From assembly GCA_051652645.1 (NCBI GenBank), contig JBOFUP010000079.1, positions 1-64,000 on the forward strand: a DNA stretch of 64,000 nt. Direction: 5' to 3'. The translations under genes were made by a program, and so were the position numbers. Shown here piece by piece: positions 15,116 through 25,099 of the stretch; position 1 is the stretch's first letter; the number at the start of each line of letters is the position of its first letter. This DNA is from UBA7332 sp051652645. Lineage in GTDB: Bacteria > Bacteroidota > Bacteroidia > Bacteroidales > UBA7332. A model generated the notes under the pieces. It searched no databases, was not told the origin of the DNA, and saw nothing but the letters and a program-made list of their open reading frames with translations.

Positions 15116-17909
15116 AAAGTATCTCTTTTAAGTGTTGACCAGTGAAGGAGTCTTTGCAATTAGCCACTTCCTCAGGCGTGCCGCAACAAACAAGATATCC
15201 TCCAGCATCCCCCCCTTCGGGGCCAATGTCAATGATATGGTCAGCGCATTTAATAACCTCAATATTGTGTTCAATGATAAGCACTGTATGGCCATTGTCT
15301 ATAAGAGCATTAAAAGCTTTTAGAAGAGTCTTAATGTCATGAAAATGAAGACCAGTAGTCGGTTCGTCAAATACAAATATTGTAGGAACACTCTTCTCTC
15401 CGCTGAGTATGAATGCTAGCTTAACTCTCTGGCTCTCTCCACCAGATAGGGTTGAAGAAGATTGTCCTAATTTGATGTAACCTAAGCCTACTTTCTGCAG
15501 AGGGAGGAGTCTTTTAACTATCTTCTTCTCGGTATTTGATTTACCTTCATTTGCAAAGAATTCTATGGCTTCATTTACTGTCATATCTAGGATATCCGTA
15601 ATGCATTTGCCACGATACATAACCTCAAGGATCTCACGTTTGAAGCGAGCTCCGTGGCAAGACTCACATGTTAGTTCTATGTCTGCCATGAACTGCATCT
15701 CGACAGTTGTTGTGCCTTCGCCTTTGCACTCGTCACATCTCCCACCATCGGTGTTTAGGGAGAATACACCAGGAGCATACCCCATTTGCTTAGATAGTGG
15801 TTGTTCAGAGAATAACTTTCTTATCTCGTCATAGGCTTTAAGGTATGTGCATGGGTTTGATCTAGATGATCTGCCAATTGGATTTTGATTTACAAACTCT
15901 ATAGCCTTTGCACTTTTAATATCTCCGAATATACCAGAAGAAGAACCAGGTTGTTCATTGGTTTCGCTATATATTTGTTTTACGTTCTTGTAAAACACAT
16001 CTCTAACAAGTGATGATTTACCAGAGCCACTAACGCCAGTTACAACAGTAATTACATTTAGTGGAAATTTCACGTCAATACCTTTTAGGTTATTGTGTGT
16101 GGCATTTCGTACTTCAATATAATTGTTCCAATTACGTCTGAAGGATGGTGTATCTATCTTCTCCTTGCCAGTAAGGTACTGAACCGTATATCCTTTTTCT
16201 GAAGCTATAAGATTATTAATATCACCTTGGTAAACAACTTCACCACCTAATCTCCCAGCATCAGGTCCTATATCTATTATATAGTCTGCAGCTCTCATTA
16301 TTTCTTCATCATGTTCAACAACGATTACACTATTACCTTGTATTTGTAGCTGTCTAATGACCTTGATAAGTCTTTTCGTGTCTCTTGGATGTAGACCAAT
16401 ACTTGGTTCATCAAGGATGTAAAGCGAACCAACTAGAGCACTACTCAAAGATGTTGCTAAGTTGATTCGTTGACTTTCTCCACCCGAAAGAGTAGATGAA
16501 AGACGATCAAGTGTAAGGTATCCAAGCCCAACATCAATAAGAAAGTTTATTCTGTTATTGATCTCTATTAATAATCTATGAGCAATTGATAGATCTTTTT
16601 CATCGAGGTTGAGATTATCAAAAACAGATTTCAATTCGGAAATAGGGAGAGTTACAATCTCACCAATACTTTTGCCTCCAACCTTCACATATTCAGTTCC
16701 CTTTTTTAGCCTACTCCCGTTACACTCAGGACAAGTTGTTTTGCCTCTATATCTAGCCAACATTACTCGACATTGAATCTTGTAATTATACTCCTCTAGC
16801 ATTTTGAAGAATTGATTAATCCCTCCAAAATAGCTGTTCCCATTCCAGAGTAGCTCTTTTTGTTCTCTATTTAGCTGGTTGTATGGTTTGTGTATAGGAA
16901 AGTTGAATTTGTCAGCAGAGTTGATAAGCTCACTTTTCCACTCACTCATTTTCTCACCTTTCCAACAAACTATAGCATCTTGGTAAACAGAAAGAGATTG
17001 ATTTGGTATAACTAGATCAGGGTCAATTCCCATTATTTTACCAAATCCCTCACATCTAGGACATGCTCCACCAGGTGAATTGAAGTTGAACATAGAGTCA
17101 GTTGGCTCTTCGAATGTAATGCCGTTGTCTTCAAACTCTTTTGAGAAATTTAGGATCTCAATCTCACCACTCTGTTTATATAGTTTCAATATACATTTAT
17201 TATGACCTTCGAAGAATGCTGTCTCTACAGAGTCGGAGAATCGACTAATGGCATCAGGATCAGTGGTAGTTGCAACCCTATCAATAAGCAGAAGTGGTGT
17301 GTCTTGTTCTGAGAGTTCGTATTTATGTGTGAGAATATCTTCTATATCGACTATCTGCTCGCTAATTTCTACGCGATTGAAACCTTGTTTAAGATAAATA
17401 TCTAACTGTTGTATAGTGTCCCTTTTCTCAGGGATATTAATAGGAGCAAGAAGAGCAATTCGGCATTTCTCCTCTTGGTTTGTTAAAACAGCTACTAAGT
17501 CTTCGACAGTGTGGCGTTTAATAATTTCTCCTGATTTGGGTGAAATTGTTTTACCAATTCTGGCAAACAACATTCTAAGATATGTATATATCTCCGTGGA
17601 TGTTCCGACAGTAGAGCGAGGGTTTCTACTATTTACTTTTTGTTCAATAGCTATCGCTGGAGGTATACCAGTAATAGAATCGCACTCTGGTTTACTCATT
17701 CTACCAAGAAATTGTCGAGCGTAAGAAGATAGGCTCTCCACATAGCGTCTTTGCCCTTCAGCGTACAGTGTCTCAAAGGCTAAAGAAGATTTACCCGAAC
17801 CAGAAAGCCCGGTAATTACTACGAATTTATCTCTTGGGATATCAACGTCTATATCTTTAAGATTATTGACGTGAGCCTTTCTTATTTTTATATTGTTATC
17901 CTCAGGCAT
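15114..17909 (-). CDS. uvrA: Excinuclease ABC subunit A
   Basis: The DNA-damage recognition ATPase of nucleotide excision repair; it forms the UvrA2B2 complex. The 931 residues match the family length. Two ABC modules are present: first Walker A GLSGSGKSSLAFETLYAEG near residue 35 with the distal signature LSGGESQRINLA near 480, and second Walker A GVSGSGKSSLVRDVF near 625 with LSGGESQRVKLAF near 815. Zinc modules are visible as CPRCEGFG, TTCPECNGSRLKKG, GRCDECKGEG and LTCESCHGARFK. It is monocistronic, with a -7 box at 17939. No SOS-type operator is evident upstream. Confidence 0.97.
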   Translation of the reverse strand: MPEDNNIKIRKAHVNNLKDIDVDIPRDKFVVITGLSGSGKSSLAFETLYAEGQRRYVESLSSYARQFLGRMSKPECDSITGIPPAIAIEQKVNSRNPRSTVGTSTEIYTYLRMLFARIGKTISPKSGEIIKRHTVEDLVAVLTNQEEKCRIALLAPINIPEKRDTIQQLDIYLKQGFNRVEISEQIVDIEDILTHKYELSEQDTPLLLIDRVATTTDPDAISRFSDSVETAFFEGHNKCILKLYKQSGEIEILNFSKEFEDNGITFEEPTDSMFNFNSPGGACPRCEGFGKIMGIDPDLVIPNQSLSVYQDAIVCWKGEKMSEWKSELINSADKFNFPIHKPYNQLNREQKELLWNGNSYFGGINQFFKMLEEYNYKIQCRVMLARYRGKTTCPECNGSRLKKGTEYVKVGGKSIGEIVTLPISELKSVFDNLNLDEKDLSIAHRLLIEINNRINFLIDVGLGYLTLDRLSSTLSGGESQRINLATSLSSALVGSLYILDEPSIGLHPRDTKRLIKVIRQLQIQGNSVIVVEHDEEIMRAADYIIDIGPDAGRLGGEVVYQGDINNLIASEKGYTVQYLTGKEKIDTPSFRRNWNNYIEVRNATHNNLKGIDVKFPLNVITVVTGVSGSGKSSLVRDVFYKNVKQIYSETNEQPGSSSGIFGDIKSAKAIEFVNQNPIGRSSRSNPCTYLKAYDEIRKLFSEQPLSKQMGYAPGVFSLNTDGGRCDECKGEGTTTVEMQFMADIELTCESCHGARFKREILEVMYRGKCITDILDMTVNEAIEFFANEGKSNTEKKIVKRLLPLQKVGLGYIKLGQSSSTLSGGESQRVKLAFILSGEKSVPTIFVFDEPTTGLHFHDIKTLLKAFNALIDNGHTVLIIEHNIEVIKCADHIIDIGPEGGDAGGYLVCCGTPEEVANCKDSFTGQHLKEIL

Positions 17910-17938
17910 TGCTTAAAGTATTCTGATTAAATAATCTA

Positions 17939-17946
17939 CAAATATA
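17939..17946 (-). promoter_or_regulatory. -7 element of uvrA
   Basis: The minus strand reads TATATTTG (17946-17939), matching TAnnTTTG, 30 bases before the uvrA ATG. The -33 region offers only a weak TTTTAG. Confidence 0.5.
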
Positions 17947-18184
17947 GAATATATGAATTCTATCTAAAAGCGATTCACGAAGATTAAATCTTAGAATTGT
18001 AAATAGTATTCAAAAAACCTTTTATTATCCATTTTATAGCTAACGCTTTGTAATTAAGTCTCTTTTGTGTCATAATTATAGGGCTGTAAATAGAAATTAA
18101 GACAGCTTTATTGTCTCAGTCAAAAAAAAGTGCGTTATTTGCGTGTTAAAACCCAAGCGGAATAAAGTTCCTAAATATGATAAT

Positions 18185-19219
18185 ATGAAGTTTACAGCAC
18201 AACAGATTGCAGCTTTTATCGGCGGAGAGGTTGTTGGAGACCCAAATGTAGCAGTAAGTGACTTTACAAAAATAGAGGAAGGAAGGGCTGGAGCTCTATC
18301 TTTCTTGTCTAATCCAAAATATGAAGAGTATCTATATACTACAGAATCTTCTATTGTTTTAGTCAATAGTAGCTTTGTACCTTCTAAGGATGTCAAGGCA
18401 ACAATGATAAAGGTAGAGAACGCTTATGCCTCATTAGCTAAGCTTCTTCAGCTAGCAGAGAGTGTAAAGCCACGCAAGATTGGTGTTCATAAAACAGCCA
18501 TCATTGCAGAGTCTGCCAAAATAGGTAATGGCGCATATATAGGACCATATGTCGTTATTGGTGAGAATAGTGTTATTGGTGAGAATGCATTCATCGAGGC
18601 GCACTCATTTATTGGGGATTTTGTCTCTATAGGTGATAGCCCAAGACTTCATGCTGGGGTTAAGATTCTCGATGGGACAGTTATAGGGAATAATTTCTTT
18701 GCTCAAGCGGGTGCCGTAGTCGGCTCTGATGGCTTTGGTTTTGCCCCAACTACAGATGGTGTGTATGATAAAATACCGCAAGTAGGAAACGTTAGGATTG
18801 AAGATGATGTAGAGATTGGAGCTAATGCCACTATAGATAGAGCAACAATGGGTTCTACTGTAATCGGACGAGGCACAAAACTTGATAATCATGTTCAGAT
18901 TGCTCATAATGTAGAGGTTGGTAAGAATTGTGTAATAGCAGCTCTTGTTGGTGTCGCAGGATCAGTTAAGATTGGAGATAATTGTATGTTTGGAGGTCAG
19001 GCTGGTATTGCTGGTCACTTAAAGATTGGTAACAATGTTAAGCTTGGAGCTCAAACGGGAGTAATGAATGATATACCTGATGGCGAAACTTGGATGGGCT
19101 TCCCAGCCAGACGCTCAACTTCTTTCTTGCGATCACAAGCTCTTTTGGGGAAATTCCCAGAGATCAATAGAACTATATCAAGATTAGAAAAAGAGATTGA
19201 TACAATAAAGAAACAATAA
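18185..19219 (+). CDS. lpxD: UDP-3-O-acylglucosamine N-acyltransferase
   Basis: Adds the N-linked hydroxyacyl chain in lipid A synthesis, from acyl-ACP, in the cytoplasm. The ATG at 18185 gives 344 residues beginning MKFTAQQIAAFIGGEVVGD as in other LpxD proteins; the longer frame starting at 18143 is rejected. An N-terminal uridine-binding domain is followed from about residue 100 by a left-handed hexapeptide-repeat helix (IGNGAYIGPYVVIGENSVIG). The active-site region HNVEVGKNCVIAALVG is near 240, and a C-terminal helix is present. First gene of lpxD - lpxC/fabZ - lpxA. Confidence 0.95.
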   Translation: MKFTAQQIAAFIGGEVVGDPNVAVSDFTKIEEGRAGALSFLSNPKYEEYLYTTESSIVLVNSSFVPSKDVKATMIKVENAYASLAKLLQLAESVKPRKIGVHKTAIIAESAKIGNGAYIGPYVVIGENSVIGENAFIEAHSFIGDFVSIGDSPRLHAGVKILDGTVIGNNFFAQAGAVVGSDGFGFAPTTDGVYDKIPQVGNVRIEDDVEIGANATIDRATMGSTVIGRGTKLDNHVQIAHNVEVGKNCVIAALVGVAGSVKIGDNCMFGGQAGIAGHLKIGNNVKLGAQTGVMNDIPDGETWMGFPARRSTSFLRSQALLGKFPEINRTISRLEKEIDTIKKQ

Positions 19220-19282
19220 TATAGATTTATAGTAGGCGATCATATTGCTGAGATACTATAAATAGAAATTTACTAGTTGATT

Positions 19283-20668
19283 ATGTGTAAACAGAAAACC
19301 TTAAAGGACTCTTTTTCATTATCTGGAAAGGGTCTTCATACCGGATTGGATATCACAGTTACATTTACTCCTGCTGCGGAGAATCATGGTTATAAGATTC
19401 AACGTGTGGATTTGGATGGAGAGCCAATTATAGATGCAGTAGCAGAGAGTGTGGTTGATACCCGCCGCGGCACTGTAATTGGAAAAAAGGATGTTACAAT
19501 AAGCACTATAGAGCACGCCTTGGCAGCATTGTATGCTTATGAGATTGATAACTGTTTGATTAAAGTTAATGCTCCTGAATTTCCTATTCTAGATGGTAGT
19601 TCAAAATTTTATGTTGAGGAGATTGAGCGTGTTGGTGTTGTAGATCAGAATGCAAATAAAGACTACTATATAGTTCGTAAAAAGGTTGAGGTGAAAGATC
19701 CAGAGAGTGGGTCTTCTATTCTTATACTACCGGATGATAAGTTTAGTGTAAGTGCATTGATCTCTTTTAATTCGCCAATCTTATCTAATCAATACGCTAC
19801 TCTTGAGGATTTGAAGAACTTCAAGAGTGAAATAGCATCGGCTAGAACTTTTGTGTTTGTCCACGAGATTGAGCCTTTGGTTAAGAACAATCTTATCAAA
19901 GGAGGAGATCTAGATAATGCTATCGTTATTTATGATAGAATAATGAAGCAGGAGGAGCTTGATAGCCTTGCAGACTTGATGAATCAACCACATAAAAATT
20001 GTGATAGTCTAGGGTACTTGAACAATAATCCACTCGTTTTTGATAATGAACCAGCACGCCATAAACTTTTAGATATTCTAGGAGATATAGCACTATTGGG
20101 CAAACCTATCAAGGGAAGGATTATTGCAACACGCCCAGGGCATAAGATCAACAATCTTATGGCGCGTCATATTCGTAAGGAGTTGAAGCGACTAGAGGTT
20201 CAGTGTCCTGTTTATACTCCAGATGCAACACCCCTGATGGATGTTAATCGAGTTAAAGAACTTCTGCCTCATAGATATCCTTTCTTAATGGTTGATAAGA
20301 TTATTGAGATAAGTGATAATCATATTGTTGGTGTTAAGAATGTTACTGCAAACGAAGAGTTCTTTATGGGGCACTTTCCTGAGGAGCCAGTTATGCCAGG
20401 AGTACTTCAGGTTGAGGCTATGGCTCAAGTAGGAGGTATCCTAGTTCTTAACTCCGTAGAGGATCCTAAGGCATACTCTACTTACTTCATGAAGATTGAT
20501 AATGTTAAGTTCAGACAAAAGGTAGTACCCGGAGATACTCTTATCTTCAGACTAGAGATGACATCGGAGATCCGTAGGGGTTGTGCACAGATGAAGGGGT
20601 ATGCTTTTGTTGGAGAGAAGATAGTTTCAGAGGCTGAGTTTATGGCCCAAATTATTAAGAATAAATAA
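19283..20668 (+). CDS. lpxC-fabZ: Bifunctional LpxC deacetylase / FabZ dehydratase
   Basis: A fusion of two enzymes that use the same 3-hydroxyacyl-ACP pool: UDP-3-O-acyl-GlcNAc deacetylase (lipid A) and 3-hydroxyacyl-ACP dehydratase (fatty acid synthesis). Residues 1 to about 305 are LpxC, with the zinc ligands in TIEHALAAL and HKLLDILGD and the His of RPGHKINN. From about 315 the FabZ domain follows: LLPHRYPFLMVDKI with its catalytic His, then GHFPEEPVMPGVLQVEAMAQ with its Glu. The fusion is usual in Bacteroidota. The ATG at 19283 (461 residues) is preferred over a TTG two codons upstream. It sits between lpxD and lpxA with 63- and 17-base gaps. Confidence 0.96.
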   Translation: MCKQKTLKDSFSLSGKGLHTGLDITVTFTPAAENHGYKIQRVDLDGEPIIDAVAESVVDTRRGTVIGKKDVTISTIEHALAALYAYEIDNCLIKVNAPEFPILDGSSKFYVEEIERVGVVDQNANKDYYIVRKKVEVKDPESGSSILILPDDKFSVSALISFNSPILSNQYATLEDLKNFKSEIASARTFVFVHEIEPLVKNNLIKGGDLDNAIVIYDRIMKQEELDSLADLMNQPHKNCDSLGYLNNNPLVFDNEPARHKLLDILGDIALLGKPIKGRIIATRPGHKINNLMARHIRKELKRLEVQCPVYTPDATPLMDVNRVKELLPHRYPFLMVDKIIEISDNHIVGVKNVTANEEFFMGHFPEEPVMPGVLQVEAMAQVGGILVLNSVEDPKAYSTYFMKIDNVKFRQKVVPGDTLIFRLEMTSEIRRGCAQMKGYAFVGEKIVSEAEFMAQIIKNK

Positions 20669-20685
20669 TAGAATATATATTTAAT

Positions 20686-21465
20686 ATGAAACAGCCTTTG
20701 GCTTATATACACCCGGAAGCAAAGATTGCTCCTAATGTAGTGATTGAACCATTTGTTACAATTGATAAAAATGTAGTGATTGGAGAGGGGAGTCGCATTG
20801 GTTCTAATGTGACAATTTTGGAAGGTGCTCGTATTGGTAAGAATTGTGTTATATATCCAGGAGCAGTTATTTCAGCTCCACCACAAGATTTAAAGTTCAA
20901 GGGTGAGGATTCTCTTGCTATCATTGGTGATAACACAACAATTCGTGAATGTGTTACTATCAATCGTGGAACTTCAGCAAAGGGTAAAACAGTTGTAGGT
21001 GATAACTGTTTGCTTATGGCATATTGCCATATTGCTCATGATTGTAAGATTGGTAATAATGTTATCATGTCTAATGCAACTCAAGTAGCAGGCGAGGTAG
21101 AAGTTGATGATTTCGCAATAATTGGAGGAGGATCTTTGATACACCAGTTTGTTCATATTGGGTCACACGTTATGATTCAAGGAGGTTCCCATGTGACAAA
21201 GGATATTCCTCCTTTCATCAAGGCAGGAAGAAATCCTATTTCATATGCTGGTGTAAACTCTATAGGCTTACGCCGCCGCAACTATGACAATGAGAAGATC
21301 AGAGAGATTCAAGATATTTATCGTTATCTCTATCAGTCAGGTATGAATAATACTGATGCAGTAGAGCATATCGAGGCTGAGCTTACAGCATCACCAGAGA
21401 GAGATGAAATCATTCTTTTTGTGAAGAACTCTCAAAGAGGTATCATCAAAGGATATATTGGTTAA
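20686..21465 (+). CDS. lpxA: UDP-N-acetylglucosamine acyltransferase
   Basis: Transfers 3-hydroxyacyl from ACP to UDP-GlcNAc, the first step of lipid A synthesis. The 259 residues match the family. The hexapeptide-repeat domain runs from about residue 10 to 190 (IHPEAKIAPNVVIEPFVTI, VIGDNCLLMAYCHIAHDCKIG with the catalytic His in AYCHIAHD). The helical C-terminal domain includes GLRRRNYDNEKIREIQDIY. It is 17 bases after lpxC-fabZ in the same operon. Confidence 0.96.
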   Translation: MKQPLAYIHPEAKIAPNVVIEPFVTIDKNVVIGEGSRIGSNVTILEGARIGKNCVIYPGAVISAPPQDLKFKGEDSLAIIGDNTTIRECVTINRGTSAKGKTVVGDNCLLMAYCHIAHDCKIGNNVIMSNATQVAGEVEVDDFAIIGGGSLIHQFVHIGSHVMIQGGSHVTKDIPPFIKAGRNPISYAGVNSIGLRRRNYDNEKIREIQDIYRYLYQSGMNNTDAVEHIEAELTASPERDEIILFVKNSQRGIIKGYIG

Positions 21466-21497
21466 TTTGTTTAACGACATATAACATACGTAAGGAT

Positions 21498-22031
21498 ATG
21501 ATTTACAGATTTGTACTTCTCTCAGATGAGGTGGATAACTTCGGGAGAGAGATAAGCATTGATCAAGAGGCTACATTTGAGGAGTTTCATGATGCTATCC
21601 TAGAATCAGTTAACTATAAAAAAGGTGAGATGACATCCTTCTTCTTGTGTGAGGACAACTGGGAAAAAGGAAAAGAGGTAACTATGATGGAGATGGATAC
21701 AGATTCATCCGAAGATAGTTGGGTTATGGCACAAACAAAATTAATTGATCTAGTAGAGGAAGAGGGTCAAAAACTACTCTTTGTCTTTGATATGATGATA
21801 GAGAGATGTTTCTTTATCGAGCTTGAGGAGATTAACTCAGGATCACTAGCTAAGGCGTATTGTTCAAAAAGTAAAGGTGAGGCTCCAGAACAATTTGTAT
21901 CTTTCGAAAGTTTCGAAAAGGAGACAAATAGCTTCATAGATGAAGATCTTTATGAAGATGATCAATTCGATATATCAGAGCTCGACGAAGAGGGCTTTGA
22001 TATTACCGATGGAAATCCATATGAAGATTAA
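21498..22031 (+). CDS. IS1096 passenger TnpR / pRiA4b ORF-3-like protein
   Basis: A 177-residue acidic protein of the pRiA4b ORF-3-like fold. Despite the family name there is no sign of an insertion sequence here. Visible features are the N-terminal MIYRFVLLSDEVDNFGREI, the ATFEEFHDAILESVNY segment, FFLCEDNWEKGKEV, and YDFG-like VFDMMIERCFFIEL in the middle. A strongly acidic tail follows from about 150 (EDLYEDDQFDISELDEEGF). It begins 32 bases after lpxA and is closed by a terminator, so it is probably the last gene of the lpx operon. Its function is unknown. Confidence 0.7.
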   Translation: MIYRFVLLSDEVDNFGREISIDQEATFEEFHDAILESVNYKKGEMTSFFLCEDNWEKGKEVTMMEMDTDSSEDSWVMAQTKLIDLVEEEGQKLLFVFDMMIERCFFIELEEINSGSLAKAYCSKSKGEAPEQFVSFESFEKETNSFIDEDLYEDDQFDISELDEEGFDITDGNPYED

Positions 22032-22055
22032 ATAGATTAATAATTCAAGCAAAAT

Positions 22056-22099
22056 AAAAGCTATGATAGTATACCAAAGTGTACTATCTTAGCTTTTTT
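22056..22099 (+). terminator. Terminator of the lpx operon
   Basis: The stem AAAAGCTATGATAGTATA / TGTACTATCTTAGCTTTT (one mismatch, one wobble) is followed by TTTTTT, 25 bases after the stop of the preceding gene. Confidence 0.9.
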
Positions 22100-22130
22100 C
22101 TTTTGAATACATAAACCAAGTTAAGTGATT

Positions 22131-23027
22131 ATGCATACTCTTATCGTTCTTCTCGGTCCAACGGGCGTTGGGAAAACTGAACTCAGCCTATCAATAGCCG
22201 AACACTATGGAGCAGATATAATATCATCAGATTCAAGACAGCTATACTCAGCCATACCCATAGGCACTGCTGCTGCGACTCTAGAGGAGAGGAGTCGTGT
22301 AAGGCACCATTTTGTTGGTACTCTTGAGTTGGGTGATTATTATAGTGCTGCTCAATTTGAAGTAGAGGCACTCTCAAAGCTTGAGGAGCTTTTTAAAGAT
22401 AATAATGTTGTTGTAATGACTGGGGGCTCTATGATGTATATCGATGCTCTATGCAATGGTATTGACGATCTGCCTACAGTGGATGATCATCTCCGAGCTT
22501 CCCTTGTAGAGAAATTCAATTCACATGGATTGGAGACAATTTGTGCTGAATTAAAACTTCTAGATCCTGTATATTATGATCAAGTGGATCTAAAGAATCA
22601 CAAGAGAGTGCTTCATGCACTCGAGATTTGCTATATGACAGGTAAACCGTATTCAGAGCTTAGAACCAATACAAAGAAAATTAGACCATTTAAAATAATA
22701 AAGATTGGTCTCAATAGAGATCGCAAAGAGCTTTATGATCGTATTAATAGAAGGGTTGATGTAATGGTTGAGCAGGGGTTGCTTGATGAAGCTAAACGAG
22801 TAGAGCCATTCAAGCATTTTAATTCACTAAATACGGTTGGCTATAAGGAGCTCTTTGCATATTTTGACGGTCAATATACCCTTGAGTTCGCTTTAGATAA
22901 GATCAGGCAGAATAGCCGCATATATGCTAAGAAACAGTTGACATGGTTTAAGAGAGATAAGGATATACAATGGTTTCATCCAGATGATAAAGAGGGCGTG
23001 ATATCTCTCTTAAAGCAACAAATTTAG
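22131..23027 (+). CDS. miaA: tRNA dimethylallyltransferase
   Basis: Transfers a dimethylallyl group to A37 of tRNAs that read UNN codons. The ATG at 22131 gives 298 residues; a GTG two codons earlier is less likely. Motifs are the P-loop LLGPTGVGKTELSLSIAE at residue 8, IISSDSRQLYSAIPIGTA (substrate-binding Asp and Arg), the RHHFVG segment, GGSMMYIDALCNGIDDLP and a C-terminal NTVGYKELFAYFDG. It stands alone between the lpx operon terminator and the clpP promoter. Confidence 0.95.
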   Translation: MHTLIVLLGPTGVGKTELSLSIAEHYGADIISSDSRQLYSAIPIGTAAATLEERSRVRHHFVGTLELGDYYSAAQFEVEALSKLEELFKDNNVVVMTGGSMMYIDALCNGIDDLPTVDDHLRASLVEKFNSHGLETICAELKLLDPVYYDQVDLKNHKRVLHALEICYMTGKPYSELRTNTKKIRPFKIIKIGLNRDRKELYDRINRRVDVMVEQGLLDEAKRVEPFKHFNSLNTVGYKELFAYFDGQYTLEFALDKIRQNSRIYAKKQLTWFKRDKDIQWFHPDDKEGVISLLKQQI

Positions 23028-23054
23028 GCAATTATAGAACTTTAGCTATACATT

Positions 23055-23088
23055 TTTGTCTCACTTTACCAAACAAACTCTATCTTTG
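23055..23088 (+). promoter_or_regulatory. clpP promoter
   Basis: TTTG (23055-23058), 22 bases, TATCTTTG (23081-23088), 33 bases before the clpP ATG. Confidence 0.6.
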
Positions 23089-23121
23089 CTAATTAAGAAA
23101 GAAATATATCAATAGCCACAT

Positions 23122-23796
23122 ATGTATATGAATAACGATTTTAAGAAGTATGCAACTAAGCATTTAGGAATGAATAGTCTTGCACTAGATAAGTATATGG
23201 ATGTAACAAGTAGTTATATCTCACCAACAATCATTGAAGAGCGTCAGTTAAACATTGCTCAAATGGATGTGTTCTCCCGCTTGATGATGGATAGGATCAT
23301 ATTTATGGGTACAGCTGTTGATGACTATAGTGCAAATGTTATTCAAGCACAACTTTTGTATCTTGACTCTGCTGATCCAGGTAAAGATATCTCAATATAT
23401 CTCAACTCTCCTGGTGGGTCAGTGTATGCAGGACTCGGTATATATGATACAATGCAGTATATCTCTAGTGATGTATCTACAATCTGTACAGGTATGGCAG
23501 CCTCTATGGCGGCAGTACTTTTGGTAGCAGGGACAACTGGTAAACGTTTCGCTTTGAGACACTCTCGTATCATGATTCACCAACCAATGGGTGGCGCTCA
23601 AGGTCAAGCTTCAGATATTGAGATTACTGCTCGCGAAATCTCAAAACTTAAGAAGGAGTTATATACTATTATAGCTGATCACTCTGGAAATCCATTTGAA
23701 CGTATTGAACAAGACTCGGACAGAGATTTTTGGATGACTGCTCAAGAGGCAAAAGAGTATGGTATGATTGACAGTGTATTGATGAGAACAAAGTAA
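23122..23796 (+). CDS. clpP: ATP-dependent Clp protease proteolytic subunit
   Basis: The serine protease chamber that works with ClpX (next gene) to degrade unfolded or tagged proteins. The 224 residues show RIIFMGTAVDD, YLNSPGGSVYAGLGIYDTMQ, the nucleophile Ser in CTGMAASMAAVLL, the catalytic His in RIMIHQPMGG and the catalytic Asp within DSDRDFWMTAQEAKEYGMID. The ATG at 23122 and a second one two codons later are both possible. It is 9 bases from clpX, so the pair is one operon. Confidence 0.96.
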   Translation: MYMNNDFKKYATKHLGMNSLALDKYMDVTSSYISPTIIEERQLNIAQMDVFSRLMMDRIIFMGTAVDDYSANVIQAQLLYLDSADPGKDISIYLNSPGGSVYAGLGIYDTMQYISSDVSTICTGMAASMAAVLLVAGTTGKRFALRHSRIMIHQPMGGAQGQASDIEITAREISKLKKELYTIIADHSGNPFERIEQDSDRDFWMTAQEAKEYGMIDSVLMRTK

Positions 23797-23805
23797 TAAT
23801 TCTAT

Positions 23806-25062
23806 ATGGCTAAGAAAAATCAAAATCAAGAACATTGTAGCTTTTGTGGTAGACCAAGTAATCAAGTTATGATGTTGATTACAGGAATAGATGGCTATAT
23901 ATGTGATACTTGTGCAACTCAAGCTGCTCAGATAATTAATGAAGGTCTTGAGAAAGAGAAGAAGAAGAACGGTAAGTTTGGTTCTCTTGACTCAACTGAG
24001 TTGCCAACACCACAGCAGTTAAAGGAGTTTCTTGATCAATATATTATTGGTCAAGATGATGCTAAACGATATCTATCTGTAGCAGTATACAATCACTATA
24101 AAAGATTGACTCAGAAGATTGATAGTGATGATATTGAGATTGAGAAATCAAATATAATGATGGTGGGCCCAACAGGAACTGGAAAGACTCTTTTGGCACG
24201 AACCATAGCAAAGCTTCTACATGTTCCTTTTACTATCGTAGATGCTACAGTTTTAACAGAGGCAGGTTATGTAGGTGAAGATATTGAATCATTATTGACA
24301 AGACTACTTCAAGTTGCAGACTACGATGTAGAAGCAGCTGAGAGAGGTATTGTATTTATTGATGAGATAGACAAGATAGCTCGTAAAGGAGATAACCCAT
24401 CAATCACTAGGGATGTCTCGGGTGAGGGTGTTCAGCAAGGTCTCTTGAAGCTATTAGAAGGCTCGGTTGTTAACGTGCCACCTCAAGGAGGTCGTAAACA
24501 CCCTGATCAGAAGATGATACCTGTGAATACAAAAAATATTCTATTTATTTGTGGTGGTGCTTTTGAAGGTATTGAAAAGAGGATTGCTAATCGTTTAAAT
24601 ACACGAGTAGTTGGTTATGGAGCAGCACAAAAGCGTGCAGACATAGATCGTCATAATCTTATGCAATATGTATCGCCTCAGGATTTGAAGAGTTTTGGTA
24701 TGATACCAGAGATAATTGGTAGACTTCCTATACTTACCTACCTAAATCCATTGGATAGAGATTCTCTTAGAAGGATTCTTATTGAACCCAAAAATTCTAT
24801 TGTTAAGCAGTATGAGAAGCTTTTCAAAATGGATCAAGTGGAGTTATCTTTCGAAGATTCAGCCCTAGATTTTATTGTAGATAAAGCAGTAGAATTTAAG
24901 ACAGGAGCTAGGGGGTTACGCTCTATTACTGAATCTATTATGATGGATGCTATGTTTGAAGTTCCATCAATGGAGATTAAAGAGTTAGTTATTACTGGGG
25001 AATATGCTCAGGATAAATTGTCAAAATCAAATCTAGGAAGACTTCAATCTTCTGTAAATTGA
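23806..25062 (+). CDS. clpX: ATP-dependent Clp protease ATPase subunit ClpX
   Basis: An AAA+ unfoldase that feeds substrates to ClpP. The 418 residues show an N-terminal four-Cys zinc domain (CSFCGRPSNQ, then YICDTCATQ), Walker A MVGPTGTGKTLLA near residue 120, the pore loop GYVGEDIE, Walker B GIVFIDEIDKIA, an RKH-type loop segment (GGRKHPDQK), and sensor 2 in GARGLRSITESIM. The ClpP-docking position of the usual IGF loop reads FIC GGAF EGIEKR in this region, and the loop itself was not resolved by eye. It is co-transcribed with clpP. Confidence 0.97.
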   Translation: MAKKNQNQEHCSFCGRPSNQVMMLITGIDGYICDTCATQAAQIINEGLEKEKKKNGKFGSLDSTELPTPQQLKEFLDQYIIGQDDAKRYLSVAVYNHYKRLTQKIDSDDIEIEKSNIMMVGPTGTGKTLLARTIAKLLHVPFTIVDATVLTEAGYVGEDIESLLTRLLQVADYDVEAAERGIVFIDEIDKIARKGDNPSITRDVSGEGVQQGLLKLLEGSVVNVPPQGGRKHPDQKMIPVNTKNILFICGGAFEGIEKRIANRLNTRVVGYGAAQKRADIDRHNLMQYVSPQDLKSFGMIPEIIGRLPILTYLNPLDRDSLRRILIEPKNSIVKQYEKLFKMDQVELSFEDSALDFIVDKAVEFKTGARGLRSITESIMMDAMFEVPSMEIKELVITGEYAQDKLSKSNLGRLQSSVN

Positions 25063-25099
25063 TAAAATATATAAGAGCTTAACTCCTTTATATACAACT

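Noticed and set aside
21498..22031. Possible insertion sequence because of the IS1096-passenger family name
   Set aside because: No transposase, terminal inverted repeats or target duplication. The gene sits in the lpx operon as an ordinary gene.
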